Source: Alphaproteobacteria bacterium (GTDB lineage: Bacteria; Pseudomonadota; Alphaproteobacteria; UBA828). From it: 53,174 bases of DNA. Shown here piece after piece: positions 1 through 7,154 of this stretch (position 1 is its first letter; each line of letters opens with the position of its first letter). Both the position numbers and the translations under genes were made by a program. The stretch is taken from assembly GCA_022826665.1 (NCBI GenBank), contig JAJDUK010000086.1, positions 1 to 53,174 of the forward strand, written 5' to 3'. Under the pieces are notes generated by a model. The model had not been told where the DNA came from. It saw nothing but the letters and a program-made list of their open reading frames with translations, and searched no databases.

Positions 1-44
1 AGATGATCCCGACGGATCCGCGCAATCGTCTCCACAACCAGCAT
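1..44 (-). CDS. istA: IS21-family transposase IstA, N-terminus only (runs off window)
   Basis: Reading leftwards from the ATG at 44-42 gives 14 residues, MLVVETIARIRRDH, before the window edge. This matches the characteristic start of IS21-family IstA transposases, which continue into an HTH and a DDE integrase core not visible here. A GGGGAG purine run precedes the ATG. The fragment is very short, so the call depends on the recognisable N-terminus together with the IS-type terminal repeats next to it. Whether the element is complete or active cannot be judged. Confidence 0.65.
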   Translation of the reverse strand, partial: MLVVETIARIRRDH

Positions 45-161
45 CTCCCCCTCGCCCCGTCCGTCCAATGACGGGGCGTGTTCATGGACACATTCAGAGG
101 GGGGTCAATTTTGGACGCCGATCACCCCCAATAGGGGGTCAATTTTCCACGCTTAACAACA
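1..161 (-). mobile_element. IS21-family element, left terminus
   Basis: The block carries the repeated GGGGGTCAATTTT units typical of IS21-family ends, at about 100-115 and 134-146, and ends with CA at 160-161. On the minus strand this is the 5'-TG end of the element, followed by the start of istA running off the window. Directly after position 161 the sequence becomes homologous to the decarboxylase gene at 18006-20231 (shared bases around CCCTCCGGATAG), so the element end can be placed to within a few bases. The rest of the element, its other end and the target duplication lie outside the window. The family call rests on end structure plus the IstA N-terminus. Confidence 0.8.
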
Positions 162-560
162 GCCCGGGCCCTCCGGATAGCCGAGCCAACGTCCGAACCA
201 GTCGATGACGACCAGCTCCAGCTGGTTCGGGCCGCTTGCGACCAGCCAGGTGCATCGGTTGATTTGGTAGCCGGCGGTCATGAAGTCGGCCACCACGCCG
301 GGCCAGGTGGGCGACGACGGGATGAAGCCGAAGGAGCGGGGGTGATCATTACGCAACGTGAGCAGCATAACCTCCCGCGCCGCCCTCTCCATCACCTCCT
401 CTGCAGGCCTGCCGTCCTCGGGTGCATCCTCCAGCAACTGTTCTTCGAGGACCTGCCGAAACTCGCCCTCCCAGGCATTCTCTCCGGGCAGTCGCTCAAT
501 CCTTTCCACCAAGAGTTCGAGTGCCTTCTGCCCGAGGTCGAGCATCTGTTCGCGTGACAT
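153..560 (-). pseudogene. PLP-dependent decarboxylase, N-terminal fragment cut by IS21
   Basis: The 135-residue frame starts MSREQM and matches residues 265-396 of the fusion protein at 18006-20231, with about 20 differences in 130 positions. It includes the conserved stretches GENAWEGEF, FGFIPSSPTWPGVVADF and WLVASGP. Homology stops after WLGYPEG. The last residues and the stop codon come from the IS21 end, so the PLP-lysine domain is missing. DNA similarity to the intact copy also reaches about 30 bases upstream of the ATG, through the linker codons, and then meets an in-frame TAG; no binding-protein domain is present upstream. The fragment is expected to be non-functional. Confidence 0.85.
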
Positions 561-1181
561 GACAAGATCGCTGTTGGATAACTGCGGCTAGCGGGCTCTC
601 TCCGGGACCGGCGCGAGCCGGACCTGCCGCGGCCGTCTGTACCCCGTCGGCCGTTCCCAGAAATGCCGCCAACCACCGGGGCACGTCCGCGCGATCCTCC
701 AGTGCGGTGGATGCGGCCCGCCTGTGGACGGGGCAGGAGTCGTGAGGACTCCGCGCCGCGAGCCGAAGGCGGGGGCCGTCGAGCCGGCCAGGGTCCCGAC
801 GTGGTGCCCTGCCAGGGGACGCAACTCGAGCCGATGCTCGGTCCGGGCGTTGGCAGGGTGCCGGTGCCAGCGGGCGGATCCACCCTGGACATCGTGACAT
901 CGTCGCGGCGCCCCCGAAACCCACACTATTTTGGACAATTTGTACACAATATACACACGGACATACTGCTATGTAGTGGTGGACACTCTCGACTTTCCGG
1001 TCGACACCACCCGATTGCGAGGCAGCCGATGCGGCTCCAGAGGCCGAACGTGGCGCACGTGAGTGCGGCTTTGTCTGTTGCGCCTCTTGAGGCGGCGCCT
1101 TCGGAACGACATGGCAGCACAGTCGATGAACCCGCTGGCCCCCACTCTCGTCTTTGCCCTCATCGGTCGAGGCGAAGCGCC
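561..1181. other. Intergenic region with an AT-rich patch, no convincing gene
   Basis: About 620 bases separate the decarboxylase fragment from the small secreted protein. Open frames on both strands are Arg/Pro/Ser-rich in the way shadow frames of GC-rich DNA are, and none resembles a known family. A low-GC stretch at about 925-985 (TTGGACAATTTG, then TATACACA) contrasts with its surroundings and could hold a promoter for the downstream plus-strand genes. That is inference from base composition only. Confidence 0.4.
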
Positions 1182-1508
1182 ATGAAGCGCCTCAGTATCC
1201 CGGTTGCCATCGCTGCTCTCGTGACGATGGCCAACGCCGCCGGCGCCCAGACGCGCGACGACATCATGGAGCGCGTGATCTGGCCGTGTGTCGATCGTGA
1301 AGTGCAGGAGCTCGACCTCGCGGAGCACCACAGCGAGCCGGCCGCGACAGTCATGTTCGAGCTCAGCCGCGAGTTCTACGAGGAGGTCATCGACGCGTTG
1401 GAAGCGGCCTTCCGCGAGCACACGGACGACGCGCCCGAATGGATCTACGAAGCCGGCCTGGCGGCCTGCCTCCAGAACCAGGACACGTGGCAGGGCGAGC
1501 AGCAGTAG
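1182..1508 (+). CDS. Small secreted protein of unknown function
   Basis: The start is placed at the ATG at 1182 because it gives a good Sec signal peptide: positive MKR, a hydrophobic run to about residue 20, then AGA before Gln. The longer upstream frame is not protein-like. The protein has 108 residues, and the mature part of about 86 is acidic and helical in character, with two cysteines (around WPCVD and AACLQ) that could form a disulfide in the periplasm. I do not recognise the family. It leads a group of plus-strand genes (secreted protein, cytochrome b561, outer-membrane porin) that suggests an envelope role, but no function is assigned. Confidence 0.55.
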   Translation: MKRLSIPVAIAALVTMANAAGAQTRDDIMERVIWPCVDREVQELDLAEHHSEPAATVMFELSREFYEEVIDALEAAFREHTDDAPEWIYEAGLAACLQNQDTWQGEQQ

Positions 1509-1712
1509 GGACCTCGCTGGGTAGCTGGGGAGTGTCGCAGTCCTGGAGAAACGCATGAACACCAGGCAGGCCGCGCACACGGCGGAATCGCCTGGCTCGC
1601 GGAGGACGCGTCGAAGCGCCAAGCACACACGATCGTTGCGGGCCCGATCGTGATCGGAGTTGGCGTCGCGGTCCTGACCCTGTCCGTCCGGGTCCGGGCG
1701 CAGCGGAGGCAC

Positions 1713-2084
1713 GTGAACGCTGCGCTCGCCGTCGCGACCCTTGTCCTCGCCGTCTGGATGACCCCTGCCGGGGCACACAGCATCCCTGACGCCAGCGCCT
1801 GTCTCTCGACCTGCTGGACCGGCGAGGCGCCCTGCGATCTCGCGAACCACGAAGGCACCGTCAGTCGCGGTTGGGAAGCCGAAAACATCTGTTCGGAGAC
1901 GATCGAGCTTCACCTGGTCGACGACGCCCACGGCTCCACGATCGAACTCTATGAGGCGGCCGCTCTCCCGCGGCCGGGCGAGGGTTTCGGCTCCCGCATC
2001 CCGTGCGTGGACGAACCGCGCCTGAGCCGGTGCGCCGACTACACAGACGAAGAGTCGAAGAGTCTCGTCGGAGAGTGCGCATGA
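1713..2084 (+). CDS. Cysteine-rich secreted protein of unknown function
   Basis: The GTG at 1713 is chosen because GGAGG lies just upstream and the resulting N-terminus (VNAALAV..., cleavage after PAGA) is a good signal peptide. A GTG at 1650 in the same frame is the alternative and adds 21 residues. The predicted protein is 123 residues. Its mature part contains seven cysteines (ACLSTC, APCD, NICS, IPCV, SRCA, ECA), which suggests a disulfide-rich periplasmic or secreted domain. No family is recognised. Its stop overlaps the next possible start as ATGA. Confidence 0.5.
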   Translation: MNAALAVATLVLAVWMTPAGAHSIPDASACLSTCWTGEAPCDLANHEGTVSRGWEAENICSETIELHLVDDAHGSTIELYEAAALPRPGEGFGSRIPCVDEPRLSRCADYTDEESKSLVGECA

Positions 2085-2512
2085 ACCCGAAGGAGCGCCA
2101 GCCCTCCCAGATCCTCGTGGTCGGCGTCGCTCCACGTCATCGAGCGAACGATCCGCACGATCAACCGGCCAGGCGGTTGAGGCCCTACCGCCGCCCATCG
2201 CGGCCCTTTGGTTCCTGTCCTCGGGGCCGTCGCGCCGACGGGAGATTGATCCTCGCGAGCCCCGTCGGTGCGCACCAGGCCGGGTCGTCGAGCGCGTCCT
2301 GCTTTCGACGGCCCGGCCGCCCTCACGGACGGAACGCGATGCACGGCGGACACGACTGCGCCAGCAAAGCCGATCTGGCCCCTTCCGCCAAGTCAAACCC
2401 GGCCGCGCTTGAGTTGCGAGTCGAGCGCGAGACGAGCGCCCAAGACCGACGACTGATCGGAGCTCTCGCCGGCGTGGCCGGTATCGCCGCCGGCTTCTCG
2501 CACCGTCCGTGA
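2081..2512 (+). CDS. Doubtful ORF of 143 residues between secreted protein and cytochrome b561
   Basis: The ATG overlaps the previous stop (ATGA), and the stop overlaps the GTG start of the cytochrome b561 gene (GTGA). A GGAGAG sits six bases before the ATG. This end-to-end coupling argues for a translated gene. The product, however, is rich in Arg, Pro, Ser and Gly, with no recognisable domain apart from a short hydrophobic run near the C-terminus (LIGALAGVAGIAAG). It may be a real but unknown coupling peptide, or a GC-rich chance frame. Confidence 0.3.
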   Translation: MNPKERQPSQILVVGVAPRHRANDPHDQPARRLRPYRRPSRPFGSCPRGRRADGRLILASPVGAHQAGSSSASCFRRPGRPHGRNAMHGGHDCASKADLAPSAKSNPAALELRVERETSAQDRRLIGALAGVAGIAAGFSHRP

Positions 2513-3081
2513 AGTACGCCCTCCCTGCCCGCCTGATCCATTGGCTGATGGCGATCGGCTTCCTCTTCATGTGGGTCAGCGGATTCATGATCGGCAACGT
2601 CGTCGAGGAGGACACATCCCTTGAATCTCTGCTCTTCTATCTGCACTTCACTGTCGCCGTCACCTTGGGGGCGCTTCTCGTCCTGCGGATCGCCGTCAGG
2701 CTCACGCACCGCGCGCCGCCCCTTCCGGCCGAAATACGGCCGATCGAAAGGACCGGCGCCCACCTCGCCCATGCAGCGCTCTACGCGCTCCCGGCGGTCA
2801 TCATCACCTTGGGCTGGTGCTCGTCGAACATCGGCGGGCACCTCGTCCACTGGTTCGGCATCGAACTCCCGAAGGTCTTTCCCGACGCAGAGGAGTTCGA
2901 TGCTCTCGTTGAAGGCCTCCATATGTGGCTCGCCTACGCGATGCTGGCCGTGGCCCTCGCGCACGTCGCGGGGGCGCTCAAGCATCGGTGGATCGACGGC
3001 CACGACGTGATCGAACGCATGACCTTTTTTGAAGGAGGGAAACGAAGAACCTCTGCCGGGAAGAAAAGGGGGGAACGATGA
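2509..3081 (+). CDS. Cytochrome b561 family protein
   Basis: This 190-residue integral membrane protein has the cytochrome b561/Ni-Fe-hydrogenase b-type layout of four transmembrane helices (about 9-29, 40-64, 86-103 and 136-156). Histidines sit where the two b hemes are normally bound: H11 in the RLIHW motif, H46 in helix 2, H138 in GLHMWLAY and H152 in helix 4. Such proteins move electrons between the quinone pool and a periplasmic partner. The GTG start overlaps the preceding frame. The C-terminal tail is Lys/Arg-rich and cytoplasmic. The physiological partner is unknown; the adjacent secreted proteins are candidates. Confidence 0.88.
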   Translation: MKYALPARLIHWLMAIGFLFMWVSGFMIGNVVEEDTSLESLLFYLHFTVAVTLGALLVLRIAVRLTHRAPPLPAEIRPIERTGAHLAHAALYALPAVIITLGWCSSNIGGHLVHWFGIELPKVFPDAEEFDALVEGLHMWLAYAMLAVALAHVAGALKHRWIDGHDVIERMTFFEGGKRRTSAGKKRGER

Positions 3082-3101
3082 ACCTTCAACGGGAGTAAAC
3101 G

Positions 3102-4037
3102 ATGAAGATCACAGGACCTGTAGCGCTGGCTGGCGCGATGACGCTAATCGTGCCGGCGGCGGTTCAAGCGGAGGATGCCATCGACATCGGTGGCAAGATC
3201 AAGGTCAGGGCCTATTCGGAGAGCCCCAGCGGCGGGGACGCTACCCAGCGCCTCTACCTCAAGAACTTCGATCTCAGCGTCGAGGCGGAAATCGACGAGG
3301 GCATCAGCGCTGGTGGCACCCTCAAGCGTGACGGCGACGAAGGGGATATCGAGGTTGACGATGCTTTCGTGACGGCAGCCTTGGCGGGCGACGCATCAAT
3401 CACGGCTGGCCTGCTCTACCTGCCGTTCGGCGTGTTCGAGACCAGCATGATCTCCGACCCGCTCACCCTCGATCTCGGCGAGAAACTCGATCCGGCGGTG
3501 GTGGTCGAGGGATCGACCGACGATCTCAGCGGCGCGGTCTATGTCTATCAGCGGGACCTCGGCGAGGATGACGGCCGCACTGACCGCATCGGCGGCTACG
3601 GCACTTCGGTCGGCTACGCCGTCGAGGGCGCCGACAGTGGGTTCTCCGTGACTGTGGGATACATCAGCGATGTTTGGGAACTCTCGGAAGCGCCCGGTTT
3701 CAGCGCCAGCGCCGGCGGGAGCCTGGGCGATGCCACGGTGCTGGTGGAGCATGTTGGGGCGCTCGAGGAACTCACGGACGGGATGCAACCCTCTGCGGTC
3801 ATGTTCGAGCTGGGCTATTCCCTCGAGAACATTCTCGGGAGCGAAGCCGTTGTAGCCGTCGGCTACCAGAGCACTCGCGAAGCCTCCGGCATCGAACTTC
3901 CAGAGTCCCGCATGATCGTCGGGCTCTCCGCCGGCATCACCGATAACACGTCCGTGGCCTTCGAGTGGAGGCGCGATGAAGACTATGGCGGTGACAGCAC
4001 GGACTTGGCGACCGCTCAGTTCACGGTCGAGTTCTAG
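3102..4037 (+). CDS. LbtU-family outer-membrane porin
   Basis: The 311-residue product begins with a signal peptide (cleavage near VQA-ED) and continues as alternating amphipathic strands, ending in the outer-membrane signature VEF with a terminal Phe. The segment at about 104-130, with the LPFGVFETSMISDPLTLDLGE-type motif, is characteristic of LbtU siderophore-porin proteins first described in Legionella. GGGAG precedes the ATG by seven bases. The gene lies 20 bases after cytochrome b561 and is probably co-transcribed with it. The ligand is not evident, since no siderophore biosynthesis genes are in the window. Confidence 0.75.
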   Translation: MKITGPVALAGAMTLIVPAAVQAEDAIDIGGKIKVRAYSESPSGGDATQRLYLKNFDLSVEAEIDEGISAGGTLKRDGDEGDIEVDDAFVTAALAGDASITAGLLYLPFGVFETSMISDPLTLDLGEKLDPAVVVEGSTDDLSGAVYVYQRDLGEDDGRTDRIGGYGTSVGYAVEGADSGFSVTVGYISDVWELSEAPGFSASAGGSLGDATVLVEHVGALEELTDGMQPSAVMFELGYSLENILGSEAVVAVGYQSTREASGIELPESRMIVGLSAGITDNTSVAFEWRRDEDYGGDSTDLATAQFTVEF

Positions 4038-4279
4038 GCCGATCTATTCATGGGCTGCCTTGCACTTGAAGCTCGGTTAATGGGTCGTGTCGGGGCCTGA
4101 CGCTGTCTGGCTTGGGGAACTGAGGATGGTCGTTGTTGGGTCGAGGGTTGAACGGGCCCGGGTGATCGGGGCACGCCGCCCCGGCACCCCCAAGGCGAGC
4201 GGCTGGTCAGCGCGGTGCCACACGGCCACTGGAAGACGACCACCTCCGTGGCCGGGCCGCGCAAGGCGGGGTGTCTCGG
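4038..4279. other. Non-coding stretch between porin and tRNA remnant
   Basis: About 240 bases with no credible gene. The open frames on both strands are shadows. The stretch lies between the porin stop and the tRNA-like remnant beside the integrase, so it may mark the boundary of an integrated segment. Nothing else could be recognised. Confidence 0.4.
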
Positions 4280-4316
4280 TGGTCGCGGCGGCATCATTTG
4301 AACCTGCGACCTTCAG
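4280..4316 (-). other. Degenerate tRNA 3' end, likely integrase attachment site
   Basis: On the minus strand the sequence reads AGGTCGCAGG, then the canonical T-loop TTCAAAT, a five-base stem (GATGC), a seven-base acceptor strand, a discriminator A and CCA, all in correct tRNA register. Two bases of the 3' T-stem no longer pair with GCAGG, and there is no 5' half of a tRNA, so it is a remnant and not a gene. It begins two bases after the integrase stop codon. Tyrosine integrases of this type commonly recombine within tRNA 3' ends, so this is a plausible att site. Confidence 0.55.
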
Positions 4317-4317
4317 G

Positions 4318-5586
4318 CTATGTAGCCCCCGGCGTCTCCATCCTCCCGACAACGCGGTCGGGCTCAGCTCTCATCAAAGCCTCGATGCGATCCGCAATAT
4401 GCTGAGCGGGTTCGCGCAACTGCCCGATCGTCCAGTCGGCGGCGTACCCCTCGGTGACGTCGCGGGGCGGCGCATGGTTCACCAGCCGCTTGGTCAGGGC
4501 GTGCGGCAGCATCAGCTCGCGCTCGGCCACCGTGATGAAGCAGTTGCGCATCCCGTGGAACCAGAACTTCGCGCCACCGGCCTCGCTGATGCGGCGATGG
4601 AAATACGTCAGCTTCACGAAGTAGCCCGTGCGGCTGGCGGCAGAGGGAAACACCCAGTCGCCTTTCAGGTGACCGCTCTCGCCCCACCGGCGATCGAGAA
4701 TGGCTGCGAGCTGCCGGGTGATGGGCAGCTCCAGCGGCGCCCCCGTCTTGGTGTTGTCCACATGGAAGATCAGCGCCTCCCGGTTCACGCGCTCCCACTT
4801 CAGCGGCAGCACCTCGCCGAGCCGCATGCCCGTGTACATGCCGAACCAGAACACATCCCGAAGGGCGGGGTTGCTCACCACGGCCTCGATGCCCCTGCGC
4901 CAGCACGGCAGGACCTCCGCCGGAGGCGGGATCTTGCGGCGCGGCTTGCGATGGAACCGGCCGCCGCCCGCCAGCCAGAGATCGACGGGATTGACCAGCC
5001 CTTCGTAGTCGACGCAGGGCCGGCGATAGACCGAGCGCAGCAGGGAGATGCACTGGTTGGCCGTCGCCCATCCGTGCTTCTCGGTGATGCGGTTGAAACG
5101 GTCCTCCACGTCGCTGCGCGCGATGCTGTCGAGAGACCGGCCAAGCCAGTCCGAGAGGGGCCGCTCGAACCGATCGCGGTAGTTCTCGGTCGTGCTCGCC
5201 CTGCGCTCGGGATTGGCCGCCATGTACTGCTCGAAAGCCTCCCTGAGGGGCGGCATGCGCCGGCTCCTGGCGCGCTCCGCCGCCGGGTCCTCGCCCACGG
5301 CGACCATGCCCAGCAGCCTGTGGGCCTCGCGCCGCGCCTGCTCGGCCGCCATCCTGTCGCAGCGTCCGATGACGAGGCGCTTGTTGGGCGCCGCCCTGCC
5401 GCCCGCGCCGGGGCGGTAGTTGACGATGTAGGACTTGACGCCAGACGGGTGGACCTGGACGCCGAAGCCAGTGAGCTTGTCGTCCCATGCGATCCATGGC
5501 TTCCCGGCTGGCTTGAGGCTGTCGATGGCGCGCTTGGCGATTGTGAGCTTGACGCGTGCGACGCGCTTTCCGGATATGTTTGACAT
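4318..5586 (-). CDS. Tyrosine-type site-specific integrase with DUF4102 arm domain
   Basis: The ATG at 5586 (MSNISGK) is preferred over a GTG 45 bases upstream; the protein is then 422 residues. The N-terminal arm-binding domain (about 10-100) has the IDSLKPAGKPWIAWDDKLTGFGV pattern of DUF4102 integrases. It is followed by a SAM-like core-binding domain (about 112-200) and a catalytic domain with the expected residues R255 (TGMRLGE), K280, H344-x-x-R347 (FHGMRN), H371 and nucleophile Y381. All catalytic positions are present, so it may be active. It ends beside the tRNA 3' remnant. The mobilised segment cannot be delimited here because no second att copy was found. Confidence 0.9.
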   Translation of the reverse strand: MSNISGKRVARVKLTIAKRAIDSLKPAGKPWIAWDDKLTGFGVQVHPSGVKSYIVNYRPGAGGRAAPNKRLVIGRCDRMAAEQARREAHRLLGMVAVGEDPAAERARSRRMPPLREAFEQYMAANPERRASTTENYRDRFERPLSDWLGRSLDSIARSDVEDRFNRITEKHGWATANQCISLLRSVYRRPCVDYEGLVNPVDLWLAGGGRFHRKPRRKIPPPAEVLPCWRRGIEAVVSNPALRDVFWFGMYTGMRLGEVLPLKWERVNREALIFHVDNTKTGAPLELPITRQLAAILDRRWGESGHLKGDWVFPSAASRTGYFVKLTYFHRRISEAGGAKFWFHGMRNCFITVAERELMLPHALTKRLVNHAPPRDVTEGYAADWTIGQLREPAQHIADRIEALMRAEPDRVVGRMETPGAT

Positions 5587-6132
5587 GCATGGATTATGGC
5601 ATGGCGAAACATACAAATCAACACTTCCCACAACACATGGAAGTAACTTCAGGTCCGCTCAGGTCCACACGAGTCTCCTATGTATCAATGGATTGGTATA
5701 CTCCGGAGCAGGTTAGACACCTCAGGAGAACGGGAGGGAATATAGACAATTGTGGTTTATCACCACAGTCTCAGCCTGCGTCGCACCCAGGCGTTCGATC
5801 CGCCAGGAGCGGGCCGAAAAGCGTATCAGGGAATGCGGTTGAGGCCCGCGACGACGCGGGTGGGCGCATAGGCGCGACCCGAAGGGCGGCGCTCTCCGGC
5901 CGACAGCGTGCGTCACGGCGCTTCCCCGATGCACCACATCGCGGTGCGCGCCGTTCCTACCCTGTCGGCCTGACGGCGCCGCGCAGACCATGACCTTGGT
6001 GAGAAATGCGGGTTAACCTTTAAGACCGCTACGAGCTGGATATCGCCGAGCGGGCGAACTCCGACGCCCTGCGCGCGATTCGTCCGCGCGACGTAGCGTG
6101 AGCGCAGGTGTTCCGGCTCGTATCTGAGCCCG
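5587..6132. other. Intergenic region upstream of integrase, locally AT-rich
   Basis: The first part (to about 5770) is clearly lower in GC than the neighbours and probably contains the integrase promoter. A plus-strand frame from the ATG at 5688 begins MDWYTPEQVRHLRRTGG, which is faintly excisionase-like, but then decays into Arg/Pro-rich sequence, so it is not called as a gene. The stretch at 5979-6010 resembles 31400-31430 (about 25 of 31 bases). The rest holds nothing I can identify. Confidence 0.4.
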
Positions 6133-6597
6133 TTAAGCCTCCGCCCAGCCGTCCTTGTGGGCGCAGAAGGTCTTCACGTCGAAGATCGTGTGGGCGAAGA
6201 GCCACTGGCCGTCGCGCTTCACCAGCCGGTCGTCGTAGCTCGCGAAGATCCAGCGCGCCTCGTCCTTGCCCTCCTCGTTCAGAGCCGTGCACGGCATGAG
6301 CAACCACCACTGGCCGCGCGCGGTGTCGCCGTCCACGTCGATGATCTCGTTCAGCGCCAGATGGGCGGCGAAGCTGATCTGCTTGCCGACCTCGCGCACC
6401 ATGTTGCCGAAGGCCTCGGCGCCCTCCTGCCGGCCGAAGGCCTCGCCGCCGTCCCACACCGCATCGGGGGTCATCAGCGTGACGATGCCGTCCGCGTCGT
6501 AGCCGTCGTCCGCGTAGGACATGTAGCGGTACTTGAGGCGGCGAATGGCCTCGATGTCCTCGAGCCGCTGGATGCGCTCGTCCAGAGTCGCGCTCAT
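6133..6597 (-). CDS. SnoaL-like (NTF2-fold) protein, second of a tandem pair
   Basis: The ATG at 6597 overlaps the stop of the upstream paralogue (ATGA), and the longer upstream frame is a shadow of that gene. The 154-residue product follows the SnoaL_4/NTF2-like pattern: an N-terminal helix with IRRLKYRYMSYADDGYDADGI, then a WDGG segment and an alternating beta-sheet with GQWWLLMP. Members of this superfamily include dehydratases, isomerases and ring-hydroxylating dioxygenase beta subunits, and also non-catalytic proteins. The Y-D pair in the first helix resembles that of dehydratase-type members. The substrate is unknown. It lies at the end of the betI-betA-frmA gene run. Confidence 0.75.
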   Translation of the reverse strand: MSATLDERIQRLEDIEAIRRLKYRYMSYADDGYDADGIVTLMTPDAVWDGGEAFGRQEGAEAFGNMVREVGKQISFAAHLALNEIIDVDGDTARGQWWLLMPCTALNEEGKDEARWIFASYDDRLVKRDGQWLFAHTIFDVKTFCAHKDGWAEA

Positions 6598-7067
6598 TCT
6601 GCGTCCACCCAGCCGTCCTTGTGCGGCTTCACGAAGTGGATGTCGACCGTCAGCGTCTGGTACAGCCAGGTGCCGTCGCGGCGCACGTAGTGATCCTCGT
6701 ATTCGCCGAGGAGCCAGACCGCCGTCTTCACGCCCTCCATCATGATGGTCGCCGGCATGATGATCCACCAGTGCCCGCGCGCGCTGTCGTTATCCAGATC
6801 CACGTCGATGATTTCGTTCATCACCAGGTGCCCGGCGAAGACGATCTGCGACGAAACCCGGGCGAAGTGGGCATGGATCGCCGCGCGTCCCTCGTGGCGG
6901 CCAAAATCCTCGCCGCCATCCCAGATCCCATCCTCGACGAACTGCCCGGCGATACCATCGGCGTCGTAGCCGTCATCGCAATAGGCGCAATACTGGTGCT
7001 TAAGCCGCTTGATCGCCTCGACCGATTCGAGTGTCTCGACGCGGCGTTCCAGGTCGCTCACCGCCAT
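6594..7067 (-). CDS. SnoaL-like (NTF2-fold) protein, first of a tandem pair
   Basis: This 157-residue protein is clearly paralogous to its downstream neighbour. It shares IKRLKHQYCAYCDDGYDADGI, a WDGGEDFGRHEG segment, a HLVMNEIIDVD strand and GHWWIIMP. The order of conserved elements fits the SnoaL_4/scytalone-dehydratase-like NTF2 fold, in which a conical barrel holds a small substrate. Tandem duplication with an ATGA overlap suggests a heteromer or paired activities on related substrates. A purine-rich AGGAGA precedes the ATG. Function is unassigned; the context is a choline/formaldehyde operon with orphan binding proteins. Confidence 0.75.
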   Translation of the reverse strand: MAVSDLERRVETLESVEAIKRLKHQYCAYCDDGYDADGIAGQFVEDGIWDGGEDFGRHEGRAAIHAHFARVSSQIVFAGHLVMNEIIDVDLDNDSARGHWWIIMPATIMMEGVKTAVWLLGEYEDHYVRRDGTWLYQTLTVDIHFVKPHKDGWVDAE

Positions 7068-7114
7068 AACTGTCTCCTTCTTTTCCCTACGCGCGCCGCT
7101 ATCCAGCGCGGATT

Positions 7115-7146
7115 GCGGGGTCCACAGCGCTGGCTGCGGACCCCGC
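7115..7146 (-). terminator. Strong hairpin between binding-protein gene and SnoaL pair
   Basis: A perfect nine-base inverted repeat (GCGGGGTCC at 7115-7123 and GGACCCCGC at 7138-7146) with a 14-base loop lies just after the stop of the LivK-like gene. No T-run follows, so it may be an intercistronic mRNA-stabilising or attenuating hairpin, not a full terminator. It would let the binding protein be made in excess over the downstream SnoaL proteins. Confidence 0.55.
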
Positions 7147-7154
7147 CCCGAGTG

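Noticed and set aside
935-965. TGTACACAATATACACA as a possible GntR-type operator
   Set aside because: The symmetry is poor beyond the outer three bases and no matching regulator is nearby; noted only as an AT-rich patch.
1111-1185. A 24-codon frame (MAAQSMNPLAP...) overlapping the start at 1182 as ATGA
   Set aside because: It could be a leader peptide, but there is no good ribosome site and no recognisable pattern.
969-2615. A 548-residue minus-strand frame opposite the secreted-protein genes
   Set aside because: Arg/Gly/Ser/Ala-rich with no domain; it is antisense to better-supported genes with signal peptides and ribosome sites.
4280-4316. A functional tRNA gene
   Set aside because: Only the 3' part is present, two T-stem pairs are lost, and no D-arm or anticodon arm can be drawn.
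4087-5583. A 498-residue plus-strand frame
   Set aside because: It is antisense to the integrase, whose catalytic residues are all intact.
5688-5993. Frame starting MDWYTPEQVRHLRR, faintly like an excisionase
   Set aside because: Only the first 17 residues look protein-like; the rest is shadow-type sequence and no HTH is complete.
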